Positions 48,326 to 58,743 are shown, numbered from the stretch's first letter. The stretch is 64,000 nucleotides of DNA from Symsagittifera roscoffensis (GCF_963678635.1 NC_087063.1:60768759-60832758), one strand, 5' to 3'. The notes: generated from the sequence alone by a model not told the origin. Numbers and translations: made by a program.

Positions 48326-49800
48326 ATGCAACGTAGGGACTCGTTAGGATCGACTACTAAGACTCCCAGGCTGAGCACGCGAAAATTTAAAGCTAGGCGT
48401 AGCCAATCTTCGTTTAGCAGTGCTTCCGCGGTGTTTGCTGTAAAGGAATCGACTAAAGGTCAAGCTGATCTTTCAGTGAGCGAAATGAAACTGAGGAGCT
48501 AGAAATACCTCGATGGCGATCAAGGGCGGAACGCCGAGGCCGGGCCCGCGAGCGAAATGCTTGTGGACCCCTTTGACGAAGGGGAACGGACGCTTATTCG
48601 ACCCGACTTTGAGCCGAGCGAGGACCTCGAGCGGGAGGAAGTCGAGAGGACGGAGGACACCTCGGAGCGTTCCGAGGTCGAGCCGCGAGAGGAAGTGTTA
48701 TTCAGGGGAATGTCCAAATTGGAGACCAAGAGTCATAGGTGGAGAAGAGAATTTTCACATCCAGCTAATACCCACTCATCTCTGGCCAAGCATAGCAACA
48801 ACGCAGAGTCTCTCCAAGAAACAAGAGTGCAGCGCGCTAAAAAGAAACCTGGAGGGTACTGCACTAAATTGTGTAATGGCGAAAAGAGCCAATGAGAGAG
48901 ACTGCGCTCGCAAGATATTCGACATCCTGCTGAATCGTTTCGGCTCTGGAGTACAAAAGCACCAGGCTATGGTGAAGTTCGAAAAGAGGCGTCAAAGAGA
49001 TGACGAATCCATAGACAAATTTTTGGACGACCTTGAATTACTTAGGAGGAGAAGCAATCACGATGAGATAATATCCGAGCGAAACTTGGCGATTGCTTCG
49101 AAGTTCATGGACGGAGTTAGGAGCGAGGAGTTGAAAACGATGTTGGCCACACACTTCACCCTGTCACTTGACCAGGTACCCACGCCCGATGATTTACTTA
49201 AGAAGTCACGCGAGTATTTATTCATAAAACCGAGGGCGCAAAACCGTTACAGCAATTATGGTAACTACAGCGGGACAAACACTGGTGCGAACTCCAGTTG
49301 GTACAAACCTCGCGATGACATGGATAAGAGGAGGTCGTGTGCGAATTGTGGTTCGATGGACCATCACGTTTCCGCGTGTTCTGCATACAAACAGAATATG
49401 AAGGCAATAGGCTACTTTCTCGACGACGTCGACGCGACCGACGAGGATCACGAAGAGTACGAGGTGATTCTTCTGTAATTTGGAAGGACACTTCAAGTCG
49501 GATTGCACTCAGTTTTGGGATGCAGTGGCGGACGCAAAACATCCGCGCCACGAAGAGGCGCTTTCGGGTGTCAAGGCCAGTCGAGCACGTCTGATGAACG
49601 AGGCCGCCGAGTCTCGGAGAAAGGAGACGACACCGAGCACCTTTACGACTAAGAAGGTAAAGACACTGCCTGACAAGGTGGTAGCCTCGAACCTGGAGGC
49701 AGAGTCGGCCAGCCCACTCAAGGTGGATTACGGTCTGGCGGCAAGGACAGCGTTGCAAAATTTCAAACAGGAGCTAGCCACCAAAGAGGTGGAGCAATGA
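48326..49800 (+). pseudogene. Element B, gag copy 2 with nucleocapsid zinc knuckle
   Basis: ATG 48326 opens a basic N-terminus, in frame with TAG at 48500-48502 and then the acidic block matching 46048-46298. At 48804/48805 the sequence jumps to the capsid block, a 1,157 bp deletion relative to copy 1 that changes frame. The capsid frame ends at 49478 and contains RRQRDDESIDKFLDDLELL and the knuckle CANCGSMDHHVSAC (CX2CX4HX4C). Another knuckle-like segment at 49476-49510 lies across a frame change. 49480-49800 continues to a TGA at 49798-49800, followed by the protease region in the same frame. Confidence 0.75.
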
Positions 49801-50660
49801 GTAAGGTCGGAACTGGAGAGCACAGATCTTCGGGAAAGTTTTAATATTCTGGGTAAAACGACGGAAAAAGAAGACAAAGAGATACCCAGGAAGCAAGGAC
49901 TAAAACTGAATGTCATATCTGGTAGAACTTTCGGAATGACGAAAGAAGGGACGAAGATAATGTCCATTATCTCAGTCGCAGGACACCAGGTGGTCAAGAA
50001 CTTGAGTGAACCATCCGAGATTACACTAGTCCACCTGGACATTTATGCAGACTACCTGAGGGAGAAAGATCCCAAGCTAGACTCCAGGGCAGTGCGAGCG
50101 CTGCTCACGACAGGAGGTCCAAGGCTGATGAGATTGGATGGACATTACATAGAGGTCCATGGCCCATATCCGATTCTGATGAATGTGGACGGCATCAACA
50201 TTTACACAAAAGCTCACGTGACTGATGCGAGTGATCAGGTAGGCCGGATATATATTGGCCAAGAAGAGCTGAAGGTGCGACGAATCGGACACAATATCAT
50301 GCTTGAACAGGATGCGGTCCACATAGGTTGCGAAGCCGATCTGGTAGCTTATGTGCTAGATGTGCAGGGCAGACAGCTTTCAGTGAAAGGACTGTTAGAC
50401 ACGGGTGCAGTGGTCAGTGTCATGCCAGTCAAAACCTGGACTGACATGGGCTTTAACAGGTCGGATCTGATACCGACAAACATCAGACTGGCAGCTGCCA
50501 ATCAGTGAGCAATCTATGTGACAGGACGGACCCCTATTATATCACTGCAGCTTGAGGGAAGACATCTTTGGATGAGCTTCCTGGTGGTGGAAAAGTTTGG
50601 ACGAATCCGATCAATTCATCCTGGGAAGGGACTTTGTACGCAACTTTGATGTCACGATCG
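49801..50660 (+). pseudogene. Element B, retropepsin-type aspartic protease region
   Basis: Matures the gag-pol polyprotein. The frame 49936-50508 ends with the active-site motif LLDTGAVVSVMP (Asp-Thr-Gly), and the flap-side FILGRDF motif of retropepsins lies at 50613-50633 in another frame. An in-frame TGA at 50506-50508 and a frame change near 50590 separate them, so the domain cannot be made as one chain by this copy. It directly follows gag, as usual for Ty3/gypsy. Confidence 0.8.
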
Positions 50661-51568
50661 ACCTCAATGACGGGTTGATCAGGATCAAAGATCTGGAGAG
50701 GAAGTATGAAAAGAAGCCTCTTAATAAGATCTTAATAAACAAGGCTAAGGTGCCAATTTTTCTAGATCGAAAAGTGAGATTGAAACCAAACCAAGCCGTA
50801 GTAGCGATGTTTAGGATGAGGAATCTTAATGAACTCAGCAATGACAGACAAGTGTGTCTGGTACCAAATCCAAACAGTAAAAGCTCGGCTATTTTAGGAA
50901 GAAGCTTCTCACTCACTCAGAGCGGACTGTATGTGAGTGTGTTGTTGAACACAGAAGCAACAACAGTGACAATACAGAGGGGAAAGAAACTTGGCTATGC
51001 TTTGCCTCTGAACACAGACTTTCAGAGTGTGGAGAACTTGAAAAAGTTTGATGTAACTAAATGTCCCTTACATGCGAACCAAGAATGTATATTGAAGAGA
51101 GTGAATGAATTGAAATCCTCTAGGAAATTGTTTTCAATGAAGTCGGAAACAGATGATGGGTTGTCTAGTTGTTCCAACTTTCCCGAGAGGCCGACAGAAA
51201 CAGAGTTAGCAGCGAATAAACCGGTCCTACCTGAGATAGAACATTTGAAGGGTAAAATATCAGACAAGGAACTAGATTCGCTCAGGGCGGTGCTAGGTCG
51301 GAACGCAGACGTTTTTTCGAAACATAAGGCCAACATAGGTTGCTGTAATTTTGTAGAACACGAGATTGAGATAGAAGAGGGCTCGGTACCTCATAGGGAA
51401 GGGGCGAGAAGAATGACCCCTCACAAGTCAGAAGCGTGCAGGAAGGAAATCGAGATATTAATAGAGTATGACATGATCGAGCCGTCGAAGTCCCCGTGGG
51501 CTTGTGGCGCGGTCATGGCCAAAAAGAAAGGGGGCAACTCAGGTTTTGTTGTGATTTCCGTTATCTGA
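50597..51568 (+). pseudogene. Element B, protease end and reverse transcriptase N-terminal region
   Basis: 323-codon frame running from the protease FILGRDF motif through a spacer into the RT fingers: HEIEIEEGSVPHREGARRMT, YDMIEPSKSPWACGAVMAKK. It leaves frame near 51545, just before the RT palm, which continues in the next ORF from 51621. Confidence 0.8.
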
Positions 51569-51620
51569 ACGCAGTGACTATAAAGGACGCATACCCGATT
51601 CCCCGCATCGATGAGAGCCT

Positions 51621-54320
51621 ATGCAAGCTGGGGACGCGAAGTTCTTCACGACGTTAGATTTGGGCTCTGCGTTCTGGCAAGTGCCACTCCGAAAGCAAGA
51701 TCGTGAAAAAACGGGCTTCGCGTGCGAGCTGGGATTGTTCCAGTGGAAGAGGATGCCGTTCGGATTGTGCAACGCGACGGCCACATTCCAGCGACTGATG
51801 ACCCAGGCACTCACGAGCGTGACTAAGAAATACGAGAATCTCATCATGTGTTATGTCGATGATGTCGTGATTGCAACACCAACCTTAGAGGACCACATAG
51901 AGAGGTTGGATGAGGTGTTTACTTGCATGAAGCAGGCGGGCCTGAAATGTAAACCCTCTAAGTGTGAAATCCTCAGAGACTCCATAAAGTATCTGGGCCG
52001 CCTGGTGGATAAGCATGGAGTGAGACCAGATCCTGAAGCGGTCGAAGCGGTGTTGACCTGGAAGGCACCTAAAACAGATACACAACTGATGAGTTTTTTG
52101 GGAATTGCTAATTATTATCGAGAGTTCACCAAAGGGTATGCTGACAAAATATACCCCATGCAGCGGTTGATGAGAAACAAGGGCAAAAAGTTCACTTGGA
52201 CTGATGAGGCACAAGTTTCATTTGAGAACATCAAACGTGAACTTTGCGAGGCACCGATCCTCGGCATGCCAACAGAGAAGGGGATGTTCGTGCTGGACAG
52301 GGATGCATCGGTAGTTGAGATATCGGGCATACTTCACCAGGAGCAGGAGTGGAACGGGAGAACGGTTCTCCGTCCGATAGCCTACGGAAGTAAGGTCCTG
52401 AGTGATACTGAGATGAAGTACGGCGCACCAAAAGCGGAGATGTTCGCGGTGATCACTTTCGTGGAAAAACACAGGGCCTACTTGGGAAGTGCTCCCTTCA
52501 AGTTACGTGTGGATAATCGTGCCCTTGCCTGGCTGAAAACCTATTCGATGGACCAAAGTTATATTGGTCGTTGGATCGTGCGCCTAGATGAATACCACAT
52601 GATCATAGAGTACCGTACCCGTGATAAGCACCAGAACGCAGATAGCCTCAGTAAAAAGACAGAATTCTATGAGCGCCTCGAGGAGAAGCAGGCTAACCAA
52701 TCGGAAATCAAAGACGGGTTTTCATTTCTGGACAAGGAAACCTACGACAAACTGCCACTTACTAGGTGGTTAGACAAGTCAGGGCATCCTGTACCCGGAC
52801 ACCCTGACCTTCCAGTGGAGACGGCCGCGGAGATAAAGGTTTTAGCCAGGGGCGAGTCCGTTCCGCTGGATCTGCTAGTCCGATCCAATTTGGTACAGCT
52901 AGAGTTTACCAGGCTGGGTAAAAACAGCATATCTCTGTTGAACAGGACGGTGAACGTGGCGCCGGACGTCATGGGGAAGCTCAGTGACTTGTTGGACAGG
53001 GAAGTGGATAGGCATGATCGTGAGTGGATGGAGACCATGCAGCGGTTGACTGTCACTGAGAGAACAGAGAAGAGGCCAGTGTCCATTCGCAGCCGAGGTG
53101 TTGAACGGGATTGCAGGTCGATAGTCAACCACCTGGTGAGCTCAATGCCGAAGGAGGTTTTGTTGAGAACTTCGTTCACTGAATATGGGATACTGAATCA
53201 GACCCAAGCCGCTGAAGAAGTCAGGGTCAAGTCGAGATCTAGCTTCACAAGGAAAGTGCATTTCACGGATGCAAGAGAAGAATACGAGCCGAGCTCAGAT
53301 TGTTCGTCCGCGGACGAGACAATGTCCGGGGAGTCTGATACCTTCGGGCCCGTCAAGGACGACTTGTCCGAGGAGTCTGACACCTTTGAGCCCGTACAGG
53401 ACGACTTGTCCGGGGAGAGGTTGTTTAGACAACTGAGGGATAGAATGTTGTCCGGGGAGTCGGATTCGAGGCAACCGAGGGACAGAGTTTTGTCCGGGGA
53501 GTCGAGAAACATCTCAGACAACTTGGAATATGGTGTTGGGGAATCAGTCGGCTCAAGTGATGACTCGAGGCCCCAGTCCTGGGACAACACATCTGAAACA
53601 ACTTCCAATTCCGATATATCGGAGATCGCGATCCACTCCTTGTTGGTAGACTGGAAGCAGCGCGGGCTGGACCGAGAAATGCATCAGGATCCAGACAGGG
53701 ACAGGTACACCTCAGATGAAGAGGGCACTGTGGTAGACAATGCCGCGGATGAGCTCGAGCTGATAGCAGTTTCGAAACGCCCCACCAGATTACTACCACA
53801 CGTTACAGTCGTCCGTACTAATCTGGAGCCATCCGTTCAGGAAGCAACACCCTTGAAGAAGATATGGTGTGTTAAGTTGATGGACGATGCTCATGCTCCG
53901 GAAAAAGTGAGTGGGCAAATGAACGTGGTAAAGACGTATTTGAAAGCCAGGTACAGGCTGTCGGATCTCCTAGGGGCCCAACGAAATGATAGAATGACGA
54001 GCAGTCTGAAGAGATGGATCGAGAATGGAGCACCTGACAAGGAAGACTTGGAAGAAGTCAGCTGCAAGATCTTGAAGCAATTCCACCTGAAGAGAAAAGA
54101 CTTGTTGTACCTGAACAAGGAAGGAATCGTAGCCTGTAAACCTAAAGAGGATGACAAAATCCTTTATAATAACAATTCGATATTGTTACCACAGTTGCAC
54201 CAGACCGAATTGCTCTTTCGTTCACATGACCAGATGGGCCATCAAGGCGTGGACAAAGTGTACAACAGGATACAGAAACGATTCGAATGGCCGGGATTGA
54301 AGAAGGCTTGTGAGAAGTGA
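51621..54320 (+). CDS. Element B, reverse transcriptase - RNase H - linker - integrase zinc finger (ORF)
   Basis: 899-codon open frame. RT palm: TLDLGSAFWQVPL (first Asp), MPFGLCNATATFQRLM, and the catalytic YVDDVV at about residues 73-78. RNase H: LDRDAS, then KAEMFAVI and LRVDNRALAWL with acidic residues at expected sites, to about residue 345. Then a ~500-residue linker, far longer than usual, with an acidic SGESD-type repeat encoded at about 53331-53510. The frame ends in the HHCC integrase finger (HDQMGHQG) with TGA at 54318-54320. It is the longest intact frame of the element. Role: cDNA synthesis in the retrotransposon life cycle. Confidence 0.9.
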   Translation: MQAGDAKFFTTLDLGSAFWQVPLRKQDREKTGFACELGLFQWKRMPFGLCNATATFQRLMTQALTSVTKKYENLIMCYVDDVVIATPTLEDHIERLDEVFTCMKQAGLKCKPSKCEILRDSIKYLGRLVDKHGVRPDPEAVEAVLTWKAPKTDTQLMSFLGIANYYREFTKGYADKIYPMQRLMRNKGKKFTWTDEAQVSFENIKRELCEAPILGMPTEKGMFVLDRDASVVEISGILHQEQEWNGRTVLRPIAYGSKVLSDTEMKYGAPKAEMFAVITFVEKHRAYLGSAPFKLRVDNRALAWLKTYSMDQSYIGRWIVRLDEYHMIIEYRTRDKHQNADSLSKKTEFYERLEEKQANQSEIKDGFSFLDKETYDKLPLTRWLDKSGHPVPGHPDLPVETAAEIKVLARGESVPLDLLVRSNLVQLEFTRLGKNSISLLNRTVNVAPDVMGKLSDLLDREVDRHDREWMETMQRLTVTERTEKRPVSIRSRGVERDCRSIVNHLVSSMPKEVLLRTSFTEYGILNQTQAAEEVRVKSRSSFTRKVHFTDAREEYEPSSDCSSADETMSGESDTFGPVKDDLSEESDTFEPVQDDLSGERLFRQLRDRMLSGESDSRQPRDRVLSGESRNISDNLEYGVGESVGSSDDSRPQSWDNTSETTSNSDISEIAIHSLLVDWKQRGLDREMHQDPDRDRYTSDEEGTVVDNAADELELIAVSKRPTRLLPHVTVVRTNLEPSVQEATPLKKIWCVKLMDDAHAPEKVSGQMNVVKTYLKARYRLSDLLGAQRNDRMTSSLKRWIENGAPDKEDLEEVSCKILKQFHLKRKDLLYLNKEGIVACKPKEDDKILYNNNSILLPQLHQTELLFRSHDQMGHQGVDKVYNRIQKRFEWPGLKKACEK

Positions 54321-55088
54321 TTCGCCGCATGCCTGTCATGTCAACAGGCGAAGGATCCCAGGAAACTAAGGTTCCCCCTTCAGTCAATAGAGTCGTCGGG
54401 ATTCAACGAAGTGGTGCAAATTGATCATCAGAAGATCTGCATGACAGCAACGGGCTATAATCAGGTGCTGATAATGATCGACCATTTTAGGAAATATGCG
54501 GAGGCAGCACCCTGCATGACAGCATCGGCGGAAGAAACATGCGATCATTTGATAAATGTGTGGATAGCGAGGCATGGCTGCACCATCACATTCCAATCGG
54601 ACAATGGCAAAGCATTCGTGGGTGATCTCACGAAGGAATTAATGAAAAGGTCGCAGGTAGCGCAGGCCCACTCAACCACTTATCACCTGCAAACGAATGG
54701 CCTAGTCGAGAGGCAAAATCGCACACTGGTATCCATGCTGAGAGTCTATTGCTCACGCTACATGGATGACTGGGACAAGCACTTGCCGCAAGTGATGGGT
54801 GCTTACAACAGCATGAAGCATTCCACCACGGGAAAAAGTCCGCACATGATGGTAACGGGTCACGAAAAAGCGCTTCCGTTGACGTTTTTCTACCCTGAAT
54901 ATGAAGGGAAGAGAACAGCACCGCAAACATACGTGCGGGATGTCATTAGAAGACATCAGTACCTCAATGACTTATGCCGGAGGGACACGAAACAGGCGCA
55001 AATTGGACAAAAAGGAGGTTTGATAAAAGGACAGCCGATGCAAAAGCCTACTCAGTTGGCGACTACGTCTGGGTGTTCCAGGAAGTAG
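54321..55088 (+). pseudogene. Element B, integrase catalytic core
   Basis: Continues in frame after the TGA at 54318: CLSCQQAKD completes the zinc finger. The core holds the triad, with Asp in QIDHQK, Asp in FQSDNGKAF and Glu in TNGLVERQN; 35 residues separate the last two (D-35-E). The catalytic core itself is intact. The stop before it and a frame change near 55000-55020 disconnect it from the finger and from the GPY/F tail. Confidence 0.88.
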
Positions 55089-55616
55089 TTCCACCAAAAA
55101 GAACCAAGAAATCATTAAGGAAATGGCGTGGTCCATTTCAGATAACAGAGGTGCACCAAGGAGGTCGTTTTTATCGATTGAGCACTGGAAGAGCAGCTCA
55201 TTACGAAAACATCAAACCACACAATGCCTCGTCAGAGGACTGGTGCATCCCAGCGGACATGCAAGAGGGAGACTATTTGATAGTGGATCCTGCTTGTGAG
55301 GTGAATGAAAGGGGTACTCACTCGCGACAAAAACGACGGGAATGAGGTGGTGGACGATTGCGACCTACCACTGGATCTGGAGTTGACCGAGCGAGTAGAG
55401 GTGGACGATGAAAGTCTATCTTATGCCGAGGAAGACTGGGACTGCCCGGAACAAACTGAAATTGACAAAGGAATACAGGCTGACTTTCCTCTCACCATGG
55501 AAACACGCCAGAACAAGAGAGGAAAAAACAAGAAATACAATCCGTACGGCGAGGATTTCGTCGTAGACACGATAGTTGTAAGTGATATGATGGACTCGCT
55601 GGTAGGACTGGACTAA
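54974..55616 (+). pseudogene. Element B, integrase GPY/F module and polyprotein C-terminus
   Basis: 54974-55345 carries YSVGDYVWVF and KWRGPFQITEV, the GPY/F module typical of many Ty3/gypsy integrases, ending in TGA-type termination near 55343. An overlapping frame (55305-55616) holds an acidic stretch and TRQNKRGKNKKYNPYGEDF, similar to the usual polyprotein tail. Two frames, so broken. Confidence 0.75.
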
Positions 55617-55627
55617 AAGAAATCGAC

Positions 55628-56560
55628 TTGGTGAATGACATGGATCAGGATTGGATCGACGATCGATCAGAACCGGAAGTGGAGTTCGAACCAGAAGCGG
55701 AACAGACTCATGAGCAAGAACTAACGAACTTGCGGGTGCTCGAATGGCTCCATGATCTGCCGACAGATCCAAAAGAGACAATCCTGACAATTCAGGACGT
55801 CGATAAAGACGGCATCAATTACATCAGTCATGACAATACCGAGTCCAACTGGGTCGCCCCAGCTGGTCCTCTACGTGTTCCACAATCCAACCTCGATCTG
55901 CTAGACTTTGGGCGATCGACGGGGACGTCGATGGATATTTTTGGCCGGGGAGTGGGGGTAGGACTCACCCACACCGAAAATCTGATCATTAAAAAATTAA
56001 AATCGGCAAGAGAAATCGGAGAACTGGAGACGGAGGGCGAGAACGCTAAAAAACCTCCTTTTGGACGAATTTGTGAATCTTATTTTGACCTACCGAGCCA
56101 TTATTCAAACAATATCGTCATAACGGACAGCAATTTCATACTCACGGAACGTACATGCGCTATAGCGATAACTGCGGATGTAAGCTTCAAAACAGCACTA
56201 GCGGCTGATTTCAAAAGAGAGTATAGGAACATCGAGTTTTTATGGAGACAGAGGCTTGGTGTGGGACGGATGATAGCGCTGCCCCCTGTTGCATCACAGA
56301 TACCAGGGAAATATTTGTGTTTCCTGGTTACTATGGCCACTGATAGGCAACACGTAGATCCAGAGAGCTTGGTATTGGCCTTGACTCGACTTAGGGGTTT
56401 TCTGGTTGAGAGAGGAGTGACCTCTCTCTCATTACCAGTATATGATCCTAATAGGGGAAAACTACATCCGAGAGAGTTGTATGCCCTGGTACATGTGATA
56501 TTTTCAGAAACTGACATAGAGGTTTACTTACATAAAAAATACTATCTGAGCATATGCTAG
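55628..56560 (+). CDS. Macro-domain-like protein downstream of pol in element B
   Basis: 310-codon intact frame starting 12 bp after the pol tail (first codon GTG; the first ATG is at 55637). N-terminal ~130 residues are acidic and unassigned. From about residue 160 the order of conserved blocks matches macro domains of the TARG1/ALC1-like group (ADP-ribose binding/hydrolysis): CAIAITAD, ALAADFKREY, GRMIALPPV, KYLCFLVTM, LVLALTRLRGFLVERGV, SLSLPVYDP, VIFSETDIEVYL. The Lys and the GCGLD-type Asp used by TARG1 do not align with equivalents here, so binding without hydrolysis, or a lost function, is possible. The call rests on pattern memory and not on a search. Confidence 0.6.
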   Translation: MVNDMDQDWIDDRSEPEVEFEPEAEQTHEQELTNLRVLEWLHDLPTDPKETILTIQDVDKDGINYISHDNTESNWVAPAGPLRVPQSNLDLLDFGRSTGTSMDIFGRGVGVGLTHTENLIIKKLKSAREIGELETEGENAKKPPFGRICESYFDLPSHYSNNIVITDSNFILTERTCAIAITADVSFKTALAADFKREYRNIEFLWRQRLGVGRMIALPPVASQIPGKYLCFLVTMATDRQHVDPESLVLALTRLRGFLVERGVTSLSLPVYDPNRGKLHPRELYALVHVIFSETDIEVYLHKKYYLSIC

Positions 56561-57035
56561 GAATTGCATTCGGCGATAGGTGGTTTATATTAAGTTCACT
56601 TGATAGGAATTAGGATCAAGTTTTAGATTAGGATGAAGTGTTAGGTACAATATTAGGGATTATGTTCGTATGTGATAGTGTATATGTGTGATGTTTATGT
56701 GTTATGTTATTGTTATGACTTATGTTAATGTTATTGTTTTATGTTTTGTGTCATAAAAGACCTAGGATACTCCAGGTAGTCAAGGTGACAGCGCTCATTT
56801 GTGCTACCTTGGCAAAGATGCAGGTGGATGATCCGCCTTGGTGCTAAATTTTTAAATCAGAATTGAGAATAGAATTTCAATGAAGAGTTTTAAAGATTTG
56901 AACGATGTTTTATCCAAAAATGATGATTGTAAGTCGCGACTTGTTTTTTAGATCTTGATTGAACAGAAATTATTTATTGAATTCATTGAATCAAACGAGC
57001 CGGAAGAAATTTGACGAGAATCAACACGGTAAGAA
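56561..57035 (+). other. Non-coding spacer in element B
   Basis: T/G-rich stretch with repeated TTATGTTATTG-like words, then an imperfect stem at 56781-56821 (CAAGGT...ACCTTG with adjoining AGC/GCT pairs). No polypurine tract or LTR end seen. It separates the pol/macro block from the next ORFs and could hold a promoter, splice site or translation signal. Confidence 0.4.
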
Positions 57036-58141
57036 ATGGGTGACACGAATGAACTAATGGAATTCCTCTCAGCGAGTCTAGGAGCGACTCTAGACGAGAT
57101 CTATGAGCGGCTGATCGATTGTGACTTTACACGAGAAGACCCGGGGCTGGCAATGTTTGTGGTCGCGCTCCTCAATGCGTTAGGACGAGAGGGTCGAGGG
57201 AATTGCCCTACAGAAGTGGTGTTGATGTTGGCCTTCGGTGAGTCCGGGAACGCCGAGAGAGGTCGAAACCGACTGATGAGATGGCGGCGTGGAGAAATGT
57301 CTGGCCACGACCTGGCTCGTGAGCCAGGACTAGGTGAACAGAAGGACCACCGGCTAGGTGAGATGCCCTTGCCGATCCAACCTGCGCAGCCGCTCATCGG
57401 AGCGAAAAGACAACGTGATGGGCCAGGCCCGTCACATTCAGTCGACTCTCCAACAGCTGCTCCTCCTCCGAAGAGAGTGAGGGTGAGCGAAATAGAGATA
57501 CAGACGTCGGAGACGATTGAGACGTTGGAGAAGAAAGAGAGAGATCAGAGTGAGCTGTGTGCCAAACTCCAGGAGTATAGGGCGATATCTCGAGAAAGAG
57601 ACGAATGGAAAAAGAAGTACGAGGATCTGCAGGTGGCCTACAAGGAGGATGAAATAAAGCACCTGAAGGAGCTGTATATGGCAAAGGTGTGCCAAGCGTC
57701 ACTGGAGGTTCTGGCGACGATGAAGTCCTCGGAGGGATCCAGGGACACACGCCCAAGACAAGAATACAGGAGCTGTGTACACCGAGAGGGCCCGAGGCTC
57801 CTCAGCAGACACAACAGTCTGCTCCCAGTCAGAGGAACACGATACCAGACCCTTCTGACACCTATCTTGCTCCCCTGTTCCAAGAATCATTCAATCAAGT
57901 GGCCAGAGCAACAATGGATGAGATTAACAGAACCACTGGGCGGACATTGGGTAGGATCGTCCCTTCCCAACGTCGTGATCATTCATCCAATAGTTCGGAG
58001 CGAGCACCCCGCACGGTAGCGTCCTCGGGGACTGCGCATGGCGGATCTTTTCAAAAGTCTCGCGTGGTAGACATTAGGAAGAATCTGATGGCACGTCACC
58101 AGTTCACGCGAGTGCCGCGGAGCATCCTCGAGCCTGCCTGA
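57036..58141 (+). pseudogene. Element B, coiled-coil accessory ORF (frameshifted)
   Basis: ATG 57036 begins a helical N-terminal domain of about 85 residues, then a Pro-rich basic patch (PPPKRVRVSE, a possible nuclear localisation signal) and a charged coiled coil at about 165-215. Near 57690-57720 the coding sense moves to another frame (57689-58141), which keeps a hydrophilic Ser/Arg-rich sequence until TGA at 58139-58141, six bases before the next ATG. The continuing 57036 frame to 58019 is probably a shadow after the shift. Gag-like in general character, but no recognised domain. Confidence 0.5.
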
Positions 58142-58146
58142 ATGAC

Positions 58147-58743
58147 ATGAGCTGGAACCCCTTGATGATAGGAGACAGTTTGGTGAGGGATCTGAATGAG
58201 ATCTTCGTCTATGGTCAGACAACCGCTTTCTCCTTCGGAGGGGCCTCAGTGGCTCAGGTCATCAAGATGATGGAGTTCCAGAGCGAAGATTACCTGGACG
58301 CGCTGGTGATAATGCTGGGAACCAACGACGTCTCGAGAGCCCCAGTGACTCCGGAGAGCAAGTGGGTGCCTCTATTGGTCTGCCTCCTGAACGAACTAAA
58401 GGAGAAGTATAGGCCCAGGCTTGTGGTGCTGTGCACGATACCACAGAACCCGATGGTGGGCACCGTAGTGGCAGATTTTATGAATGGCAACGTGACCCGG
58501 TGGAACGAAATGACCCGCAGTTTGGTGAGAAGCAACCCTGGCGAGCTGCGACTTCTGGATCTCGAGAACATGTTGCGCATGATTGATCACATCGCGCTCA
58601 CCAGAGATGGGATACATTTCAACACTCAACAAGGAGGAGGTAGAATAAGGGGAAGCGTGCCCGAATCCCTTGTCAATCGCCCAGCTGTAGCCTGGCAACG
58701 GAGACGGCTACTGCTGCACCCATCGCTCCGAGATCAAACGTAA
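58147..58743 (+). CDS. SGNH/GDSL-type hydrolase domain ORF of element B
   Basis: The SGNH blocks are all present: MIGDSLVRD (catalytic Ser, residue 11), FSFGGAS (block II Gly), MLGTNDV (G58-x-N60-D61) and DGIHFN (Asp154, His157). The family includes esterases/lipases; in CR1/L2-type LINEs an esterase-like domain of this fold is found in ORF1. Starts 6 bp after the coiled-coil ORF stop. The DGIHFN end is followed by a change of frame near 58630 (GGAGGAGG); the sense frame seems to continue as 58740-59414, so the last ~35 residues of this ORF are probably out of frame. Substrate unknown; in a retroelement it could act on lipids or on RNA/protein modifications, or be a binding fold. Confidence 0.75.
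   Translation: MSWNPLMIGDSLVRDLNEIFVYGQTTAFSFGGASVAQVIKMMEFQSEDYLDALVIMLGTNDVSRAPVTPESKWVPLLVCLLNELKEKYRPRLVVLCTIPQNPMVGTVVADFMNGNVTRWNEMTRSLVRSNPGELRLLDLENMLRMIDHIALTRDGIHFNTQQGGGRIRGSVPESLVNRPAVAWQRRRLLLHPSLRDQT

Noticed and set aside
55628-56560. Envelope glycoprotein
   Set aside because: It is in the env position but has no signal peptide, no transmembrane segment and no Cys-rich ectodomain; the block order fits a macro domain better.
57101-57756. Minus-strand ORFs opposite the coiled-coil ORF
   Set aside because: They mirror the codon bias of the plus-strand gene and have no independent domain or context.
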